A stretch of DNA of 64,000 nucleotides from contig NC_012522.1 of NCBI RefSeq assembly GCF_000010805.1, positions 6,634,001-6,698,000 of the forward strand. The letters run 5' to 3'. The position numbers and the translations under genes were made by a program. The stretch is from Rhodococcus opacus B4. Lineage in GTDB: Bacteria; Actinomycetota; Actinomycetes; Mycobacteriales; Mycobacteriaceae. Below, piece after piece: positions 9,311 through 18,045 of this stretch (its first letter is position 1; each line of letters begins with the position of its first letter). The notes under the pieces were generated by a model. That model worked only from the letters and a program-made list of their open reading frames with translations. It ran no database searches and had not been told where the DNA came from.

Positions 9311-10165
9311 GTGAGCGTCGTCGACAGCGACACCGCGGTGTCGTCCGGGGCCTTCCGGCGCCCGGCGGCGCCGTTGCGCGCGCTGGTCACGGGGTACGAC
9401 GGCTACCGGCTGGCCGGGTTCGAGCCCGGCATCCATCTCGGTCTGCCCTCGCCCTGCCTGACGGTGATCGTGACCGTCGACGAGCCCCTCGACATCGCCG
9501 CCCAGGCGGCTCCCGGCCAGGCGCCCGGGCGGTACGACACTCTCGCCAGCGGGATCGCGACGGCACCGGTGACGATCCGGCACGACGGCAACCAGCACGG
9601 CGTCCAGCTGTCCCTCAGCCCGCTCGGCGCCCGGGCGCTGCTGGGTGTGCCCACCGCCGCCCTGGGTGCCTGGGTCGTCGGCCTCGAGGAACTGCTCGGT
9701 CCCGATGCGGGGGAGCTGACGGAACGGCTGTCCCTCGAACCGGGCTGGGACGGGCGCTTCGCGATACTCGACGAGGTGCTCACCCGCCGCGCCGCGCCTG
9801 CGGACATCGACCCGCATCTCACCCGCGCCTGGCACCTGCTCGTCGCCGGCGGTGGCGTTCGGGTCGGTGACGTCGCGCACGAGGTCGGCTGGAGCAGAAG
9901 GCATCTGGTGAACAGGTTCGTCGCGGAGTACGGCGTGACACCCAAGGACGTGGTGCGACTGTCCCGCTTCGATCGTTCGCACCGCATGCTGAAGGGGGCT
10001 GCCGGGTCGACACTCGCGGACGTGTCCGCGGCGTGCGGGTACTACGACCAGGCCCACATGGCGCGGGACTGGCGCGACCTCGCGGGAGTTCCGCCGTCAC
10101 GGTGGCGGGAGATCGACCCCTTCTCATTCGTCCAAGACCCCGGCCCCGGTGAGGGAGCACCGTGA
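9311..10165 (+). CDS. AraC-family transcriptional regulator
   Basis: A 284-residue regulator. An N-terminal sensor-like domain (residues 1-170) is followed by two helix-turn-helix motifs, including VGDVAHEVGWSRRHLVNRF and a second ending SACGYYDQAHMARDW. The start is GTG 9311. A -10 element TAGGCT (9299-9304) lies 6 bases before it, so the message is probably leaderless. The VOC-protein gene follows within 5 bases; AraC-VOC pairs are common in Actinobacteria and suggest the VOC gene is a target. Confidence 0.9.
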   Translation: MSVVDSDTAVSSGAFRRPAAPLRALVTGYDGYRLAGFEPGIHLGLPSPCLTVIVTVDEPLDIAAQAAPGQAPGRYDTLASGIATAPVTIRHDGNQHGVQLSLSPLGARALLGVPTAALGAWVVGLEELLGPDAGELTERLSLEPGWDGRFAILDEVLTRRAAPADIDPHLTRAWHLLVAGGGVRVGDVAHEVGWSRRHLVNRFVAEYGVTPKDVVRLSRFDRSHRMLKGAAGSTLADVSAACGYYDQAHMARDWRDLAGVPPSRWREIDPFSFVQDPGPGEGAP

Positions 10166-10169
10166 TCTC

Positions 10170-10565
10170 ATGACTACTTCGACGCAAACCACATGTGTGT
10201 GGCCCACGCTCGTCTACCGCGACGCGCGGGGCGCGATCCGCTTCCTCGTGGAGGCCTTCGGGTTCGACGAGAAGGCCGTGTACGGCGAGGGAGACCGGGT
10301 CGATCACGCCGAACTCCGCTGGCCGAAGGGTGGCGGCATCATGCTCGGCTCGCCCAGTGAGGACTCGGTGATCAGCGACCTTCCGCCCGGGACAGGTTCG
10401 GTGTACCTCGTCGTCGACGACCCCGACGCGCTCCACGAGCGTGCCGTCGCCGCCGGTGCCACGATCGTGCGCGGACTGCGGGACGAGGACTACGGCTCGC
10501 GCGGATTCACCTGCCGCGACCCCGAAGGTGTGTTCTGGAGTTTCGGCACCTACACCGGCGCCTAG
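10170..10565 (+). CDS. VOC (glyoxalase/bleomycin-resistance fold) protein
   Basis: A 131-residue protein of the vicinal oxygen chelate superfamily, PhnB-like. The core TLVYRDARGAIRFLVEAFGF is the typical first beta-alpha unit, and SRGFTCRDPEGVFWSFGTY is the typical C-terminal strand pair carrying metal/substrate residues. The start is ATG 10170, 5 bases after the araC stop. An in-frame GTG at 10149 would overlap araC and have a poorer N-terminus. The substrate is unknown; cotranscription with araC is likely. Confidence 0.82.
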   Translation: MTTSTQTTCVWPTLVYRDARGAIRFLVEAFGFDEKAVYGEGDRVDHAELRWPKGGGIMLGSPSEDSVISDLPPGTGSVYLVVDDPDALHERAVAAGATIVRGLRDEDYGSRGFTCRDPEGVFWSFGTYTGA

Positions 10566-10574
10566 GCCCGCCCG

Positions 10575-11612
10575 TCACGCGCCGTGCCCGGCCGGGACCT
10601 CTTCGCCGGGCTTCGGCGGAGGCGGCGGGGTGCCGTCCCCGAACGGGCTGCCGCCCAACCCGTCACGACCGTGCGGTGTAAGCCAGCCGGACAGGTCGGG
10701 ACCCTTCGGCACGATCTGCGTGGGATTGATGTCGGTGTGCACGAGGTAGTAGTGCTGCTTGATCTGGGTGAAGTCGATGGTGTCGCCGAAACCGGGGGTC
10801 TGGAAGAGGTCGCGCGCGTAGCTCCACAGGACGGGCATCTCGTCGAGCTTGTTCCGATTGCACTTGAAGTGTCCGTGATACACCGCGTCGAACCGTGCCA
10901 GGGTGGTGAACAGCCGCACGTCGGCCTCGGTGATCGTGTCCCCGACGAGGTACCTGCGGTCGGTCAGCCGCTCCTCGAGCCAGTCGAGACGCGCGAACAG
11001 CCGGTCGTACGCGGACTCGTACGCCTCCTGGGATCCGGCGAACCCGCACTGGTACACACCGTTGTTCACATCGCGGAACACGAGTTCGGCGACCTCGTCG
11101 ATCTCGTCGCGCAGCGGCCCGGGATAGAGGTCGGGCGCGCCGTCGCGGTGGTACCGCGTCCATTCCGAGGACAGGTCCAGCGTGATCCGGGGGTAGTCGT
11201 TGGTGACCACCTGCCCGGTGGGGACGTCGACGATCGCGGGCACGGTGATGCCCCGCGAGTAGTCGGGGAAGCGCGCGAAATACGCATCCTGCAGGCGCGG
11301 GATCTTCAGCACGGGGTCGAGCCCGCCCGGATCGAGATCGAAGGTCCAGCTGCGCTCGTCGTGGGTGGGGCCGCACAGCCCCATCGACACCACGTCTTCG
11401 AGCCCGAGCAGTCGCCGGACGATGATCGCGCGATTGGCCCAGGGGCAGGCCCGGGCGGCCACGAGGCGGTAGCGGCCGGGTTCGACGGGATAGCCGTCGC
11501 GGCCGTCGGCCGTGATGCGGGTGGGGATGTAGTGGGTGTCGCGCGTGAACTCGGCACCGGATTCCACGTAGGCGCCTTCCGTGCCGTGCGGTTCTGCCGT
11601 TCGGTCCGTCAT
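10575..11612 (-). CDS. Xi-class glutathione S-transferase / S-conjugated hydroquinone reductase
   Basis: 345 residues, with the Cys-Pro-Trp-Ala active site (ARACPWANR, Cys56) of the xi-class (YqjG/ECM4) family, which reduces thiol-conjugated hydroquinones. The thioredoxin-fold half is about residues 45-170, followed by an all-helical C-terminal half containing YLVGDTITEADVRLF. A proline-rich tail ends the protein. Actinobacteria normally make mycothiol rather than glutathione, so a mycothiol conjugate is the likelier substrate (inference). Start ATG 11612; convergent with the VOC gene. Confidence 0.85.
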   Translation of the reverse strand: MTDRTAEPHGTEGAYVESGAEFTRDTHYIPTRITADGRDGYPVEPGRYRLVAARACPWANRAIIVRRLLGLEDVVSMGLCGPTHDERSWTFDLDPGGLDPVLKIPRLQDAYFARFPDYSRGITVPAIVDVPTGQVVTNDYPRITLDLSSEWTRYHRDGAPDLYPGPLRDEIDEVAELVFRDVNNGVYQCGFAGSQEAYESAYDRLFARLDWLEERLTDRRYLVGDTITEADVRLFTTLARFDAVYHGHFKCNRNKLDEMPVLWSYARDLFQTPGFGDTIDFTQIKQHYYLVHTDINPTQIVPKGPDLSGWLTPHGRDGLGGSPFGDGTPPPPPKPGEEVPAGHGA

Positions 11613-11644
11613 GGTCGACTCGTTCCCCGTCCTTCGGTGTCGTC

Positions 11645-12358
11645 TCAGAGCGTACTGCGCGAGATCGTGACCTCGGCATACATTCCCAGTTCCCCGTACC
11701 CGGCGCGGGCGGCGAGCGCACGCGAAGCCGGATTGTCTCGGGGTGAACGGCATTGGGCGATCAGGCCGGCGTCGAGCGCGTCGTCGGTGGCGATCCCGGC
11801 GACCGCGGCGCCCAGTCCCCGGCGCCGGGACTCCGGCACCGTGAGCACCCCGACATCGGCGAGGAACCCCTGGAACTCGGTGTAACCGGCGCACCCGACC
11901 GGTTGCTGCGCGTCGCCCAGAATCGTGAACCGCTGCTCGCGGTCTCCCACCCTCGCCTCGGCGACGTCGTCCGGGGGACTGGCCGCCTCGACCTGCCGGA
12001 CGTGGTCGCGTTCGCGGGAGACGAGGGGTGGCCGGCCGGTCACCGGATCCTGGTAGTCGGTGCCGTACGCGAGCACCACCGGTCCGGCGCACCGTCCGGA
12101 CCGGTCCTGAGTGAGCGCGAGCAGCGTCGCGGATTCCGTGAGTTCCTCCGCCGTGTGCCCGTCGGCGCGCTCGATCGCCCACCGCGGCCCGACGAGCGCG
12201 GACGTCTCGCCGAGGCGCAGGAATCGGATCGTGTCGGTGTCGTCGTCGACCCGGACCGCGCGGTCGTCGGCGTCCGGCCGGGTGGCGAGTGCGTCGTCGG
12301 GCAGTCCCAGTTCGCGGGACCAGGCGAGTCGGATGATGTCGAGGTGATGGGAGTCCAC
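11645..12358 (-). CDS. GNAT-family N-acetyltransferase
   Basis: 237 residues. The C-terminal half carries the GNAT acetyl-CoA loop, LTVPESRRRGLGAAVAG (R-R-x-x-G-L-G), and ends with the usual ARAGYGELGMYAEV strand. The N-terminal half is a divergent sensor-like or duplicated domain. GTG 12358 is preceded at 6 bases by TACCGT on the minus strand, which fits leaderless transcription. It is divergent from the padR gene across a 104-base gap containing palindromes. Substrate unknown. Confidence 0.82.
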   Translation of the reverse strand: MDSHHLDIIRLAWSRELGLPDDALATRPDADDRAVRVDDDTDTIRFLRLGETSALVGPRWAIERADGHTAEELTESATLLALTQDRSGRCAGPVVLAYGTDYQDPVTGRPPLVSRERDHVRQVEAASPPDDVAEARVGDREQRFTILGDAQQPVGCAGYTEFQGFLADVGVLTVPESRRRGLGAAVAGIATDDALDAGLIAQCRSPRDNPASRALAARAGYGELGMYAEVTISRSTL

Positions 12359-12400
12359 GGGCCCACGGTAGCCGTTTGTTCCCGGCCGGCCCGGACGGTA

Positions 12401-12430
12401 TATTCCACGTGGAGTATTCGATTCGGAATA
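12401..12430. promoter_or_regulatory. Candidate PadR operator
   Basis: TATTCCACGTGGAGTA (12401-12416) is a palindrome with one mismatched pair. A third GGAATA half-site ends at 12430. The cluster lies between the divergent GNAT and padR genes, 32-62 bases before the padR start. PadR regulators usually control their own operon, so this is the best operator candidate. Confidence 0.45.
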
Positions 12431-12462
12431 GTGAGTCCCCGGAGTGGTGAAAGGTGGTGACC

Positions 12463-13077
12463 GTGGCACTCACGCCCCTCGGCGTCACCATCCTCGGCCT
12501 GCTGTGTGAGCGCACGATGCACCCGTACGAGATGTATCAACTCGCCGCCGCCCGCCGTGGACGTGTGGTGAAGATCCGGCCGGGGTCGCTGTACCACACC
12601 GTGAGCAGGCTCGAAGGTGAAGGACTGGTGCGCACCACCGGCACCGACCGGGCGGGAAACCGGCCCGAGCGCACCATGTACGAGGTCACCGACGCGGGCC
12701 GGGAAGCGCTGGTCCACCGGGTGAGCGACATGCTCGCCACTCCGGTGCTCGAGTACCCGCAGTTCCCGCTCGCACTGGCGGAGGCGCACAACGTCGACGC
12801 ACCCACGGTGGTGGCATTGCTCCGGGAACGGCTCGATCACCTCACCCGCGAGATCGACGAACTCGACACCGCCACCGCACTCGCCTGCTCCACCGAGATC
12901 CCCAGGATCTTCCTCCTCGGCAACGAATTCCTCGTCACCGTCGCCCGCGCGGAGCACGAATGGCTCAGCACCCTGGTGGCCGACATCGACTCCGGCGCCC
13001 TGCCGTGGCTCTCGCCGGAACTCGTCGAACGACTGACACACTCACGCCGGATCCCGTCCGGTTCAGCAAAGGATTGA
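12463..13077 (+). CDS. PadR-family transcriptional repressor
   Basis: 204 residues. The N-terminal winged-helix domain (residues 1-85: LTPLGVTILGLLCERTMHPY, then IRPGSLYHTVSRLEGEGLV) is typical of PadR. The C-terminal part is a helical dimerisation domain. GTG 12463 lies 9 bases after AAAGG; in-frame GTGs at 12454 and 12457 are possible but leave no room for the ribosome site. The MFS exporter gene overlaps or abuts its stop (TGATGATG), so the pair forms an operon in which PadR probably represses the exporter. Confidence 0.92.
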   Translation: MALTPLGVTILGLLCERTMHPYEMYQLAAARRGRVVKIRPGSLYHTVSRLEGEGLVRTTGTDRAGNRPERTMYEVTDAGREALVHRVSDMLATPVLEYPQFPLALAEAHNVDAPTVVALLRERLDHLTREIDELDTATALACSTEIPRIFLLGNEFLVTVARAEHEWLSTLVADIDSGALPWLSPELVERLTHSRRIPSGSAKD

Positions 13078-13079
13078 TG

Positions 13080-14579
13080 ATGGACACCGAGCGCACCGCA
13101 CCACCCGAGCACCGAAATCCCTGGCCCGCGTTGTGGGCCCTCGTCATCGGCTTCTTCATGATCCTCGTCGACAGCACCATCGTGGCGGTGGCCAACCCGG
13201 CGATCATGAACGACCTGCACACCGACATCAACAAGGTCGTCTGGGTCACCAGCGCCTACCTGCTGGCGTACGCGGTGCCGCTGCTGGTCACCGGTCGCCT
13301 CGGTGACCGCTTCGGCCCCAAGAACATCTACCTGATCGGGCTCGTCCTGTTCACCGGGGCGTCGCTGTGGTGTGGTCTGTCCGGCACCATCACCATGCTC
13401 ATCGTCGCGCGCGTGTTCCAGGGACTCGGCGCCGCACTGATGACGCCGCAGACGATGGCCGTCATCACCCGGACCTTCCCGCCGGACCGCCGCGGCACGG
13501 CGATGGGGTTGTGGGGTGCCGTCGCCGGCGTCGCCACCCTGGTCGGACCGCTCGCGGGCGGTGTCCTTGTCGACAACCTCGGCTGGCAGTGGATCTTCAT
13601 CGTCAACGTGCCCGTCGGGGTGATCGCGTTCGTGCTGGCCTGGCGGTTGGTTCCCGCGCTCGAGACCCACACGCACAAGTTCGACATCCCCGGGGTGGTC
13701 CTCAGCGCGCTCGGCATGTTCTTCCTCGTGTTCGGCATCCAGGAGGGCAGTTCCTACGACTGGTCGGCGACCGTGCTCGCGTCGATCGGCGCCGGCCTCG
13801 TGCTTCTCGGTGTCTTCGTCTGGTACCAGTCCTGGAACAGGAACGAGCCACTCCTGCCGCTGGCCCTGTTCACGGACCGCAACTTCTCGCTCGCCAACGT
13901 GGCGATCACCGCCATGGGATTCGCGATCACCGCGATGGTCCTGCCGCTGATGTTCTACACCCAGGCGGTGCGCGGCCTGTCGCCCACGAAGTCGGCTCTG
14001 CTGCTGGTGCCCATGGCCGTACTCACCGGCGTGTTCGCGCCGTTCATCGGCAAACTCGTCGACCGCACCCACCCGCGGTACATCGCGGGCGCCGGATTCC
14101 TGCTGTTCTCGATCGCACTCGGCTGGCTGTCCATGGTCATGTCACCCGACGTGGCGATCTGGGAGCTGCTGTTGCCGATCGCCCTGATCGGACTCGCCAA
14201 CGCGTGTATCTGGTCGCCGCTCGCCGCCACGGCCACCCACAACCTTCCGCCCCACCAGGCGGGCGCCGGAGCCGGCGTGTACAACACGACTCGTCAGGTC
14301 GGTGCGGTGCTCGGCAGCGCCGCGATCGGCGCGCTCATCACCGCCCGCCTGTCCGCGCAGGGCCTGAACGCCGGCAGCCAGGAGGCCGGCGTCGGTGAGA
14401 TGCCCGAATTCGTGAAGGAACCGTTCGCCACGGCGATGGCGCAGTCGATCTGGCTGCCCGCGGCCGTGCTGCTGGTCGGGTTCGTCGCCTCGGTGTGTTT
14501 CGCGCGACCGTTGCGTCAGAAGGATCCCGGAGTCAGCGAGGGCGACGCAGCCAGTCGGGAAACATCACTGCGGGGTTGA
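13080..14579 (+). CDS. DHA2-family MFS drug exporter (EmrB/QacA type)
   Basis: 499-residue membrane protein with about 14 hydrophobic segments. The loop 2-3 motif A is GRLGDRFGPKNIYLIG, and TM1 contains the acidic FFMILVDSTIVAVANPAI motif of drug/proton antiporters. Start ATG 13080 is 7 bases from AAAGG; ATG 13077 overlaps the padR stop and is equally in frame. The last 47 bases overlap, on the opposite strand, the end of the FAD-oxidase gene. It probably expels an amphipathic compound sensed by PadR. Confidence 0.92.
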   Translation: MDTERTAPPEHRNPWPALWALVIGFFMILVDSTIVAVANPAIMNDLHTDINKVVWVTSAYLLAYAVPLLVTGRLGDRFGPKNIYLIGLVLFTGASLWCGLSGTITMLIVARVFQGLGAALMTPQTMAVITRTFPPDRRGTAMGLWGAVAGVATLVGPLAGGVLVDNLGWQWIFIVNVPVGVIAFVLAWRLVPALETHTHKFDIPGVVLSALGMFFLVFGIQEGSSYDWSATVLASIGAGLVLLGVFVWYQSWNRNEPLLPLALFTDRNFSLANVAITAMGFAITAMVLPLMFYTQAVRGLSPTKSALLLVPMAVLTGVFAPFIGKLVDRTHPRYIAGAGFLLFSIALGWLSMVMSPDVAIWELLLPIALIGLANACIWSPLAATATHNLPPHQAGAGAGVYNTTRQVGAVLGSAAIGALITARLSAQGLNAGSQEAGVGEMPEFVKEPFATAMAQSIWLPAAVLLVGFVASVCFARPLRQKDPGVSEGDAASRETSLRG

Positions 14580-15897
14580 GGTAGTCGTCGGGGTCGAACG
14601 CCCGCTTGATCGACCACATCGCCGTGATGTCCTCGCGGCTGAGCGCGAGGTCCAGGTAGTTGCGCTTGTGCGCGCCGACGCCGTGCTCGGAGGCGATGTT
14701 GCCGCCGTGATCGCGGATCAGTTCGGTAACCGGCCGGTACAGCACGGACTCGTCGGGGCAGCGCAGCACGTTGAGGTGGACATTGCCGTCGGCGACGTGC
14801 CCGAAGAATATCGGGACCGCGTCGGGTGCCCGGCTCGCAACCAGCGCGACGCCGTCGGCGACGAACGCGGCGAGAGCGTCCAGCGGGAGGGCGGCGTCGA
14901 ATTTCAGTGGCGGGCCGAACAGCCCGACCACCTCGGCGAACGCCTCCCGCGCCGCCCACACCCGGGCGCGGCCTGCGGGGTCGATCCCGACGGCGGGTTC
15001 GTCGCCGGGATCGCACCGCTCCAGCGCGCCGGCGAGTTCGCCGGTGAGGTCGCGGTGGCCGGCCAGGTCCACCAGGAGATACCACGGCAGTCCGGTCGGA
15101 ATCGCGAAACCCAGCCGCGACGAGGCCAGTTCGAGCCCGCGGCCGTCGAGCATCTCCACCGCGTCGACGCCCGCGAGCCGCCGGACGACGCGTACGGCGT
15201 CGATCAACCCGGACAGTTGTGCGAAGCCGGCGAGGGCGGTCACGCGGAACTCCGGAACCGGGTGGAGTGTGAGGTCGACGGTGGTGACCACGCCGAGCGT
15301 GCCCTCGCTGCCCACCCACAGCGCGGGCAGGTCGTATCCGCAATTCTCGGCGCCCACCCGCATGGTGCGCCGAACGATCGCGCCGTCGGGGAGCACCACT
15401 TCGAGCCCGAGTACCTGAGCGGACATGTGGCCGTACCGCACGGTGTGCAGCCCGCCGGCGTTGGTCGACACCATGCCGCCGATCGTCGCGGAATCGCGGG
15501 ACGCGAGGTCGACGCCGAACAGCAGTCCGGCGTCGGATGCTGCGCGGCGCACCGCGGCGAGGGTGACCCCGGCGCCGACGGTGACGCGCAGATTCTCGCC
15601 GTCGACGGCGCCGCCCGACGTCAGCCGTTCCGTCGACAGAAGCACGTCGTCGTGCTCGGGAACCGTGCCCGCCTCGAGTCCGGTGCGGCCACCCTGCACC
15701 GTGACCTTCACCCCGGCTCGGCGGCAGATGCCCAGCACGGCCGACACTTCCGCGGCATCCGCGGGCCGGACCAGTGCGCTCGCCCGCCCGCTGTAGCGGC
15801 CCGTGTGGTCGGTCGCGCGAGTAGCGAGCACGTCCGCGTCCACCGTCACGAACCGTTCCCCGACGACTCCGGCCAGCGCCGCACGCAGCGAGTCCAC
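14533..15897 (-). CDS. FAD-binding oxidase (GlcD / D-lactate dehydrogenase type)
   Basis: 454 residues of the vanillyl-alcohol-oxidase FAD fold. The FAD-binding part has GVKVTVQGGRTGLEAGTVPE (about residues 60-80) and RDSATIGGMVSTNAGGLHTVRYG (in two parts, about 130-155). The C-terminal cap carries FFGHVADGNVHLNVL and SEHGVGAHKRNYL, the metal and substrate histidines of glycolate/D-2-hydroxyacid oxidases. GTG 15897 is preceded at 6 bases by TACGAT, indicating a leaderless message. The substrate is probably a D-2-hydroxy acid. It ends inside the convergent MFS gene. Confidence 0.9.
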   Translation of the reverse strand: MDSLRAALAGVVGERFVTVDADVLATRATDHTGRYSGRASALVRPADAAEVSAVLGICRRAGVKVTVQGGRTGLEAGTVPEHDDVLLSTERLTSGGAVDGENLRVTVGAGVTLAAVRRAASDAGLLFGVDLASRDSATIGGMVSTNAGGLHTVRYGHMSAQVLGLEVVLPDGAIVRRTMRVGAENCGYDLPALWVGSEGTLGVVTTVDLTLHPVPEFRVTALAGFAQLSGLIDAVRVVRRLAGVDAVEMLDGRGLELASSRLGFAIPTGLPWYLLVDLAGHRDLTGELAGALERCDPGDEPAVGIDPAGRARVWAAREAFAEVVGLFGPPLKFDAALPLDALAAFVADGVALVASRAPDAVPIFFGHVADGNVHLNVLRCPDESVLYRPVTELIRDHGGNIASEHGVGAHKRNYLDLALSREDITAMWSIKRAFDPDDYLNPAVMFPDWLRRPR

Positions 15898-15937
15898 ACC
15901 CCGATCGTAGGCGCAGCGCGTATGGCAGTCTGGCCGC

Positions 15938-16741
15938 ATGACTGAGCCTGCCGCCGCGCATCCCACCCGACTCGAGCGTGTCCGGACCGACGCCGGTGCC
16001 GAGATCGCGATCCTGACATTCGCGCACGGCCCGCTGAATCTCTTCGACCAGGCGATGTTCGACGCCGTGCAGGCCGACGTCGCGGCGCTCGCCGAGGATC
16101 CGCCGCGCGCGGTGCTGCTGCGCGCCGAGGGCAAGGTGGTGTCGGCGGGAGTGGACGTCCACGTGTTCGACGGGCTCACCGCGGAGCAGGGCGCGGACCT
16201 GTGGCAGGAGTTGTTCGCCGAGATCTGCCATCCCCTGGAGGCGCTGCCGTGCCCCGTCGTGTACGCGGCGCACGGGCTGACGCTGACCGCCGCCTTCGAG
16301 ATCGCGCTCGCCTGCGACATCATCCTCGCCGCGCCGAAGGCGAAGTTCGGACTGGTCGAGACGGTCGTGGGCCTGACCCCGTCGATGGGCGGTCCGCAGC
16401 GGCTGGCCGAGCGGGCGGGATCCGGCCGCGCCCGGGAACTGGTGATGACCGGCGATCTGTACGACGCCGCGACGCTGCACGCCTGGGGTGTGGTCAACGC
16501 CGTCCACGAAGACGTCGACGCGCAGGCCCGCGCGCTCGCCGCACGCCTGGCGGACGGGCCGACCCGCGCACACGACGCCACGAAGCAGATCATCTCCGCG
16601 TGGCGGTCGGGTGGAGTCGCGCACGCCGACTCGATCACCCCCGACGTGTCGGGTGCGCTGTTCGAGACCGACGACCTCCGGGGTGCGGTCCGCAGCTTCC
16701 TCGACGTCGGCCCGGGCAAGGCGACGTACCGGGGCCGGTAG
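15938..16741 (+). CDS. Enoyl-CoA hydratase/isomerase family protein
   Basis: 267 residues of the crotonase fold. The oxyanion-hole strand is KVVSAGVDVHVFDG, and the second conserved block is HGLTLTAAFEIALACDIILA, followed by KFGLVETVVGLTPSMGG. The Glu in GLVETVVG corresponds to a catalytic position, whereas the first catalytic Glu region (usually GGGLELALAC) reads TAAFEIALAC. Substrate specificity is therefore uncertain. Start ATG 15938; the gene is divergent from the FAD oxidase with only 40 bases between them. Confidence 0.88.
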   Translation: MTEPAAAHPTRLERVRTDAGAEIAILTFAHGPLNLFDQAMFDAVQADVAALAEDPPRAVLLRAEGKVVSAGVDVHVFDGLTAEQGADLWQELFAEICHPLEALPCPVVYAAHGLTLTAAFEIALACDIILAAPKAKFGLVETVVGLTPSMGGPQRLAERAGSGRARELVMTGDLYDAATLHAWGVVNAVHEDVDAQARALAARLADGPTRAHDATKQIISAWRSGGVAHADSITPDVSGALFETDDLRGAVRSFLDVGPGKATYRGR

Positions 16742-16766
16742 GCGTCGGCGATCCGGTCCCCGCAAC

Positions 16767-16782
16767 TGTGACGGGCGTCATA
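16767..16782. promoter_or_regulatory. CRP/GlxR-type palindrome before the truncated acyl-CoA ligase gene
   Basis: TGTGACGGGCGTCATA matches TGTGA-N6-TCACA at 9 of 10 positions. It ends 40 bases before the ATG at 16823 and overlaps a possible -10 element, TATAGT (16781-16786). Binding there would be expected to affect initiation. Confidence 0.35.
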
Positions 16783-16822
16783 TAGTCGTGGCAAACGTCC
16801 CGGTCGCGCAGCGGAGGTGCAG

Positions 16823-18019
16823 ATGTCGTCGTCCCTCGTCGAGTACCCGAGTAGTGGGCCGTTCTTCCGCGACGATCGCGTGGTCCGCGGCCGTGACGGC
16901 CTGCTCCGGTACGGCGGCCTCGACCCGTCGCTCACCGAACTGCTCGACATCTCCGTGCACCGTTACGCGGGCCGGGTCGCCGTCGAAGAGGACGGTGGCC
17001 GGTCGCTCACGTTCTCGCAACTGTGGACGTCCGCGGCCCGGGTGGCGGGCGGGCTGAAGTCGAAAGGCGTCGAGATCGGCGACCGGGTCGCGGTCCGGCA
17101 GCCCATGGGGGTCCGCTGGGTGGAGGCGTTCCTCGGGGTGCTGCTCGCCGGCGGCGTGCCGGTCGGGGTGAGCCCGGCCCTCGACGACGCGCGGACCGGT
17201 CAGGTACTCGCCGACAGCCAGTCGGTGCTGACCCTCGACGGCGAACTGCCGGAAGGTATTTCGTTCATCGACGACGGCGCGAGCCCCGACGAGCTGGTGC
17301 TGCTGTCGTACACGCCCGGCCCGTCGGAGTCCCCGAAGGGGGTGGAGCTGAGCAACGAGAACGTCCTGTCGACCATCGAATCCGTGCTCCACGCGCGCGG
17401 GTTCAGCTCCGAGGGACTGCGGAATCTCCTCGTCGAACCCGAACTGCACACCGTCGGATCGCTCGTCGATGTGCTCTCGACGCTGGTGGTGGGCGGAACG
17501 GTCCTGTTGACCGCGAGCACCGACGCGGCGTCGTGGCGCGGCACCGGAGCCGACGTGCTCACCGCGGCGCCCGCCGTTCTCCTCCGGGCCGTCGAGAGCT
17601 CGCGGGTGACGAGCTTCGGCCGGCGTGCGGTGCGCTGGATCGACTACAGCGGCTCGGGCCTGTCCCTCGATCAGTCGCAACTACTCCGGCGAACGTTCCC
17701 CGAGGCCAGGCACTTCCTCGGGTGGGGAATGACCGAGACGTGCGGGGCCGGGCTGGCGTTGCCCGACGAGTGCGCCCTGACGCACGCGGGCAGTGTCGGC
17801 GTCGCGTTCGGCGGGATGGAGGTGGCGCTCCTCGGGCCCGACGCAGGCCGGGGGGTCGGCGAATTGCTGTGTCGCGGTCCGGGAGTCAGCCGCGGATACT
17901 GGAACCGGCCCGAGGTCACCGCGAAGACGTTCACCGGTGGCTGGTTTCACACCGGCGACACCGCGAATATCGACGGCGACGGCTTCGTCCGTATCGTCGA
18001 CCGCGACACCGCTGCCTAG
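16823..18019 (+). CDS. AMP-binding acyl-CoA ligase-like protein lacking the C-terminal lid
   Basis: 398 residues, against 500-600 for complete acyl-CoA ligases. The large N-terminal adenylation domain is recognisable, including the late motif FLGWGMTETCG and the GGWFHTGDTANIDGDGFVRI hinge region, but translation stops at that hinge with VDRDTAA. The about 110-residue lid with the catalytic lysine is absent. The phosphate-loop motif reads SYTPGPSESPKGV (about residues 162-174) instead of YTSGTTGRPKGV. GGAGG lies 5 bases before ATG 16823. The adenine-deaminase-like gene starts 27 bases later, so no lid can follow in another frame. Catalytic activity is doubtful; a binding or adenylate-only role is possible. 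Confidence 0.82.
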   Translation: MSSSLVEYPSSGPFFRDDRVVRGRDGLLRYGGLDPSLTELLDISVHRYAGRVAVEEDGGRSLTFSQLWTSAARVAGGLKSKGVEIGDRVAVRQPMGVRWVEAFLGVLLAGGVPVGVSPALDDARTGQVLADSQSVLTLDGELPEGISFIDDGASPDELVLLSYTPGPSESPKGVELSNENVLSTIESVLHARGFSSEGLRNLLVEPELHTVGSLVDVLSTLVVGGTVLLTASTDAASWRGTGADVLTAAPAVLLRAVESSRVTSFGRRAVRWIDYSGSGLSLDQSQLLRRTFPEARHFLGWGMTETCGAGLALPDECALTHAGSVGVAFGGMEVALLGPDAGRGVGELLCRGPGVSRGYWNRPEVTAKTFTGGWFHTGDTANIDGDGFVRIVDRDTAA

Positions 18020-18045
18020 GTGGTGCGAAAGGCAGGTATCGACCC

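Noticed and set aside
12837-14072. 411-codon minus-strand frame across padR and the MFS gene
   Set aside because: Composition-driven shadow; both plus-strand genes are well-recognised families.
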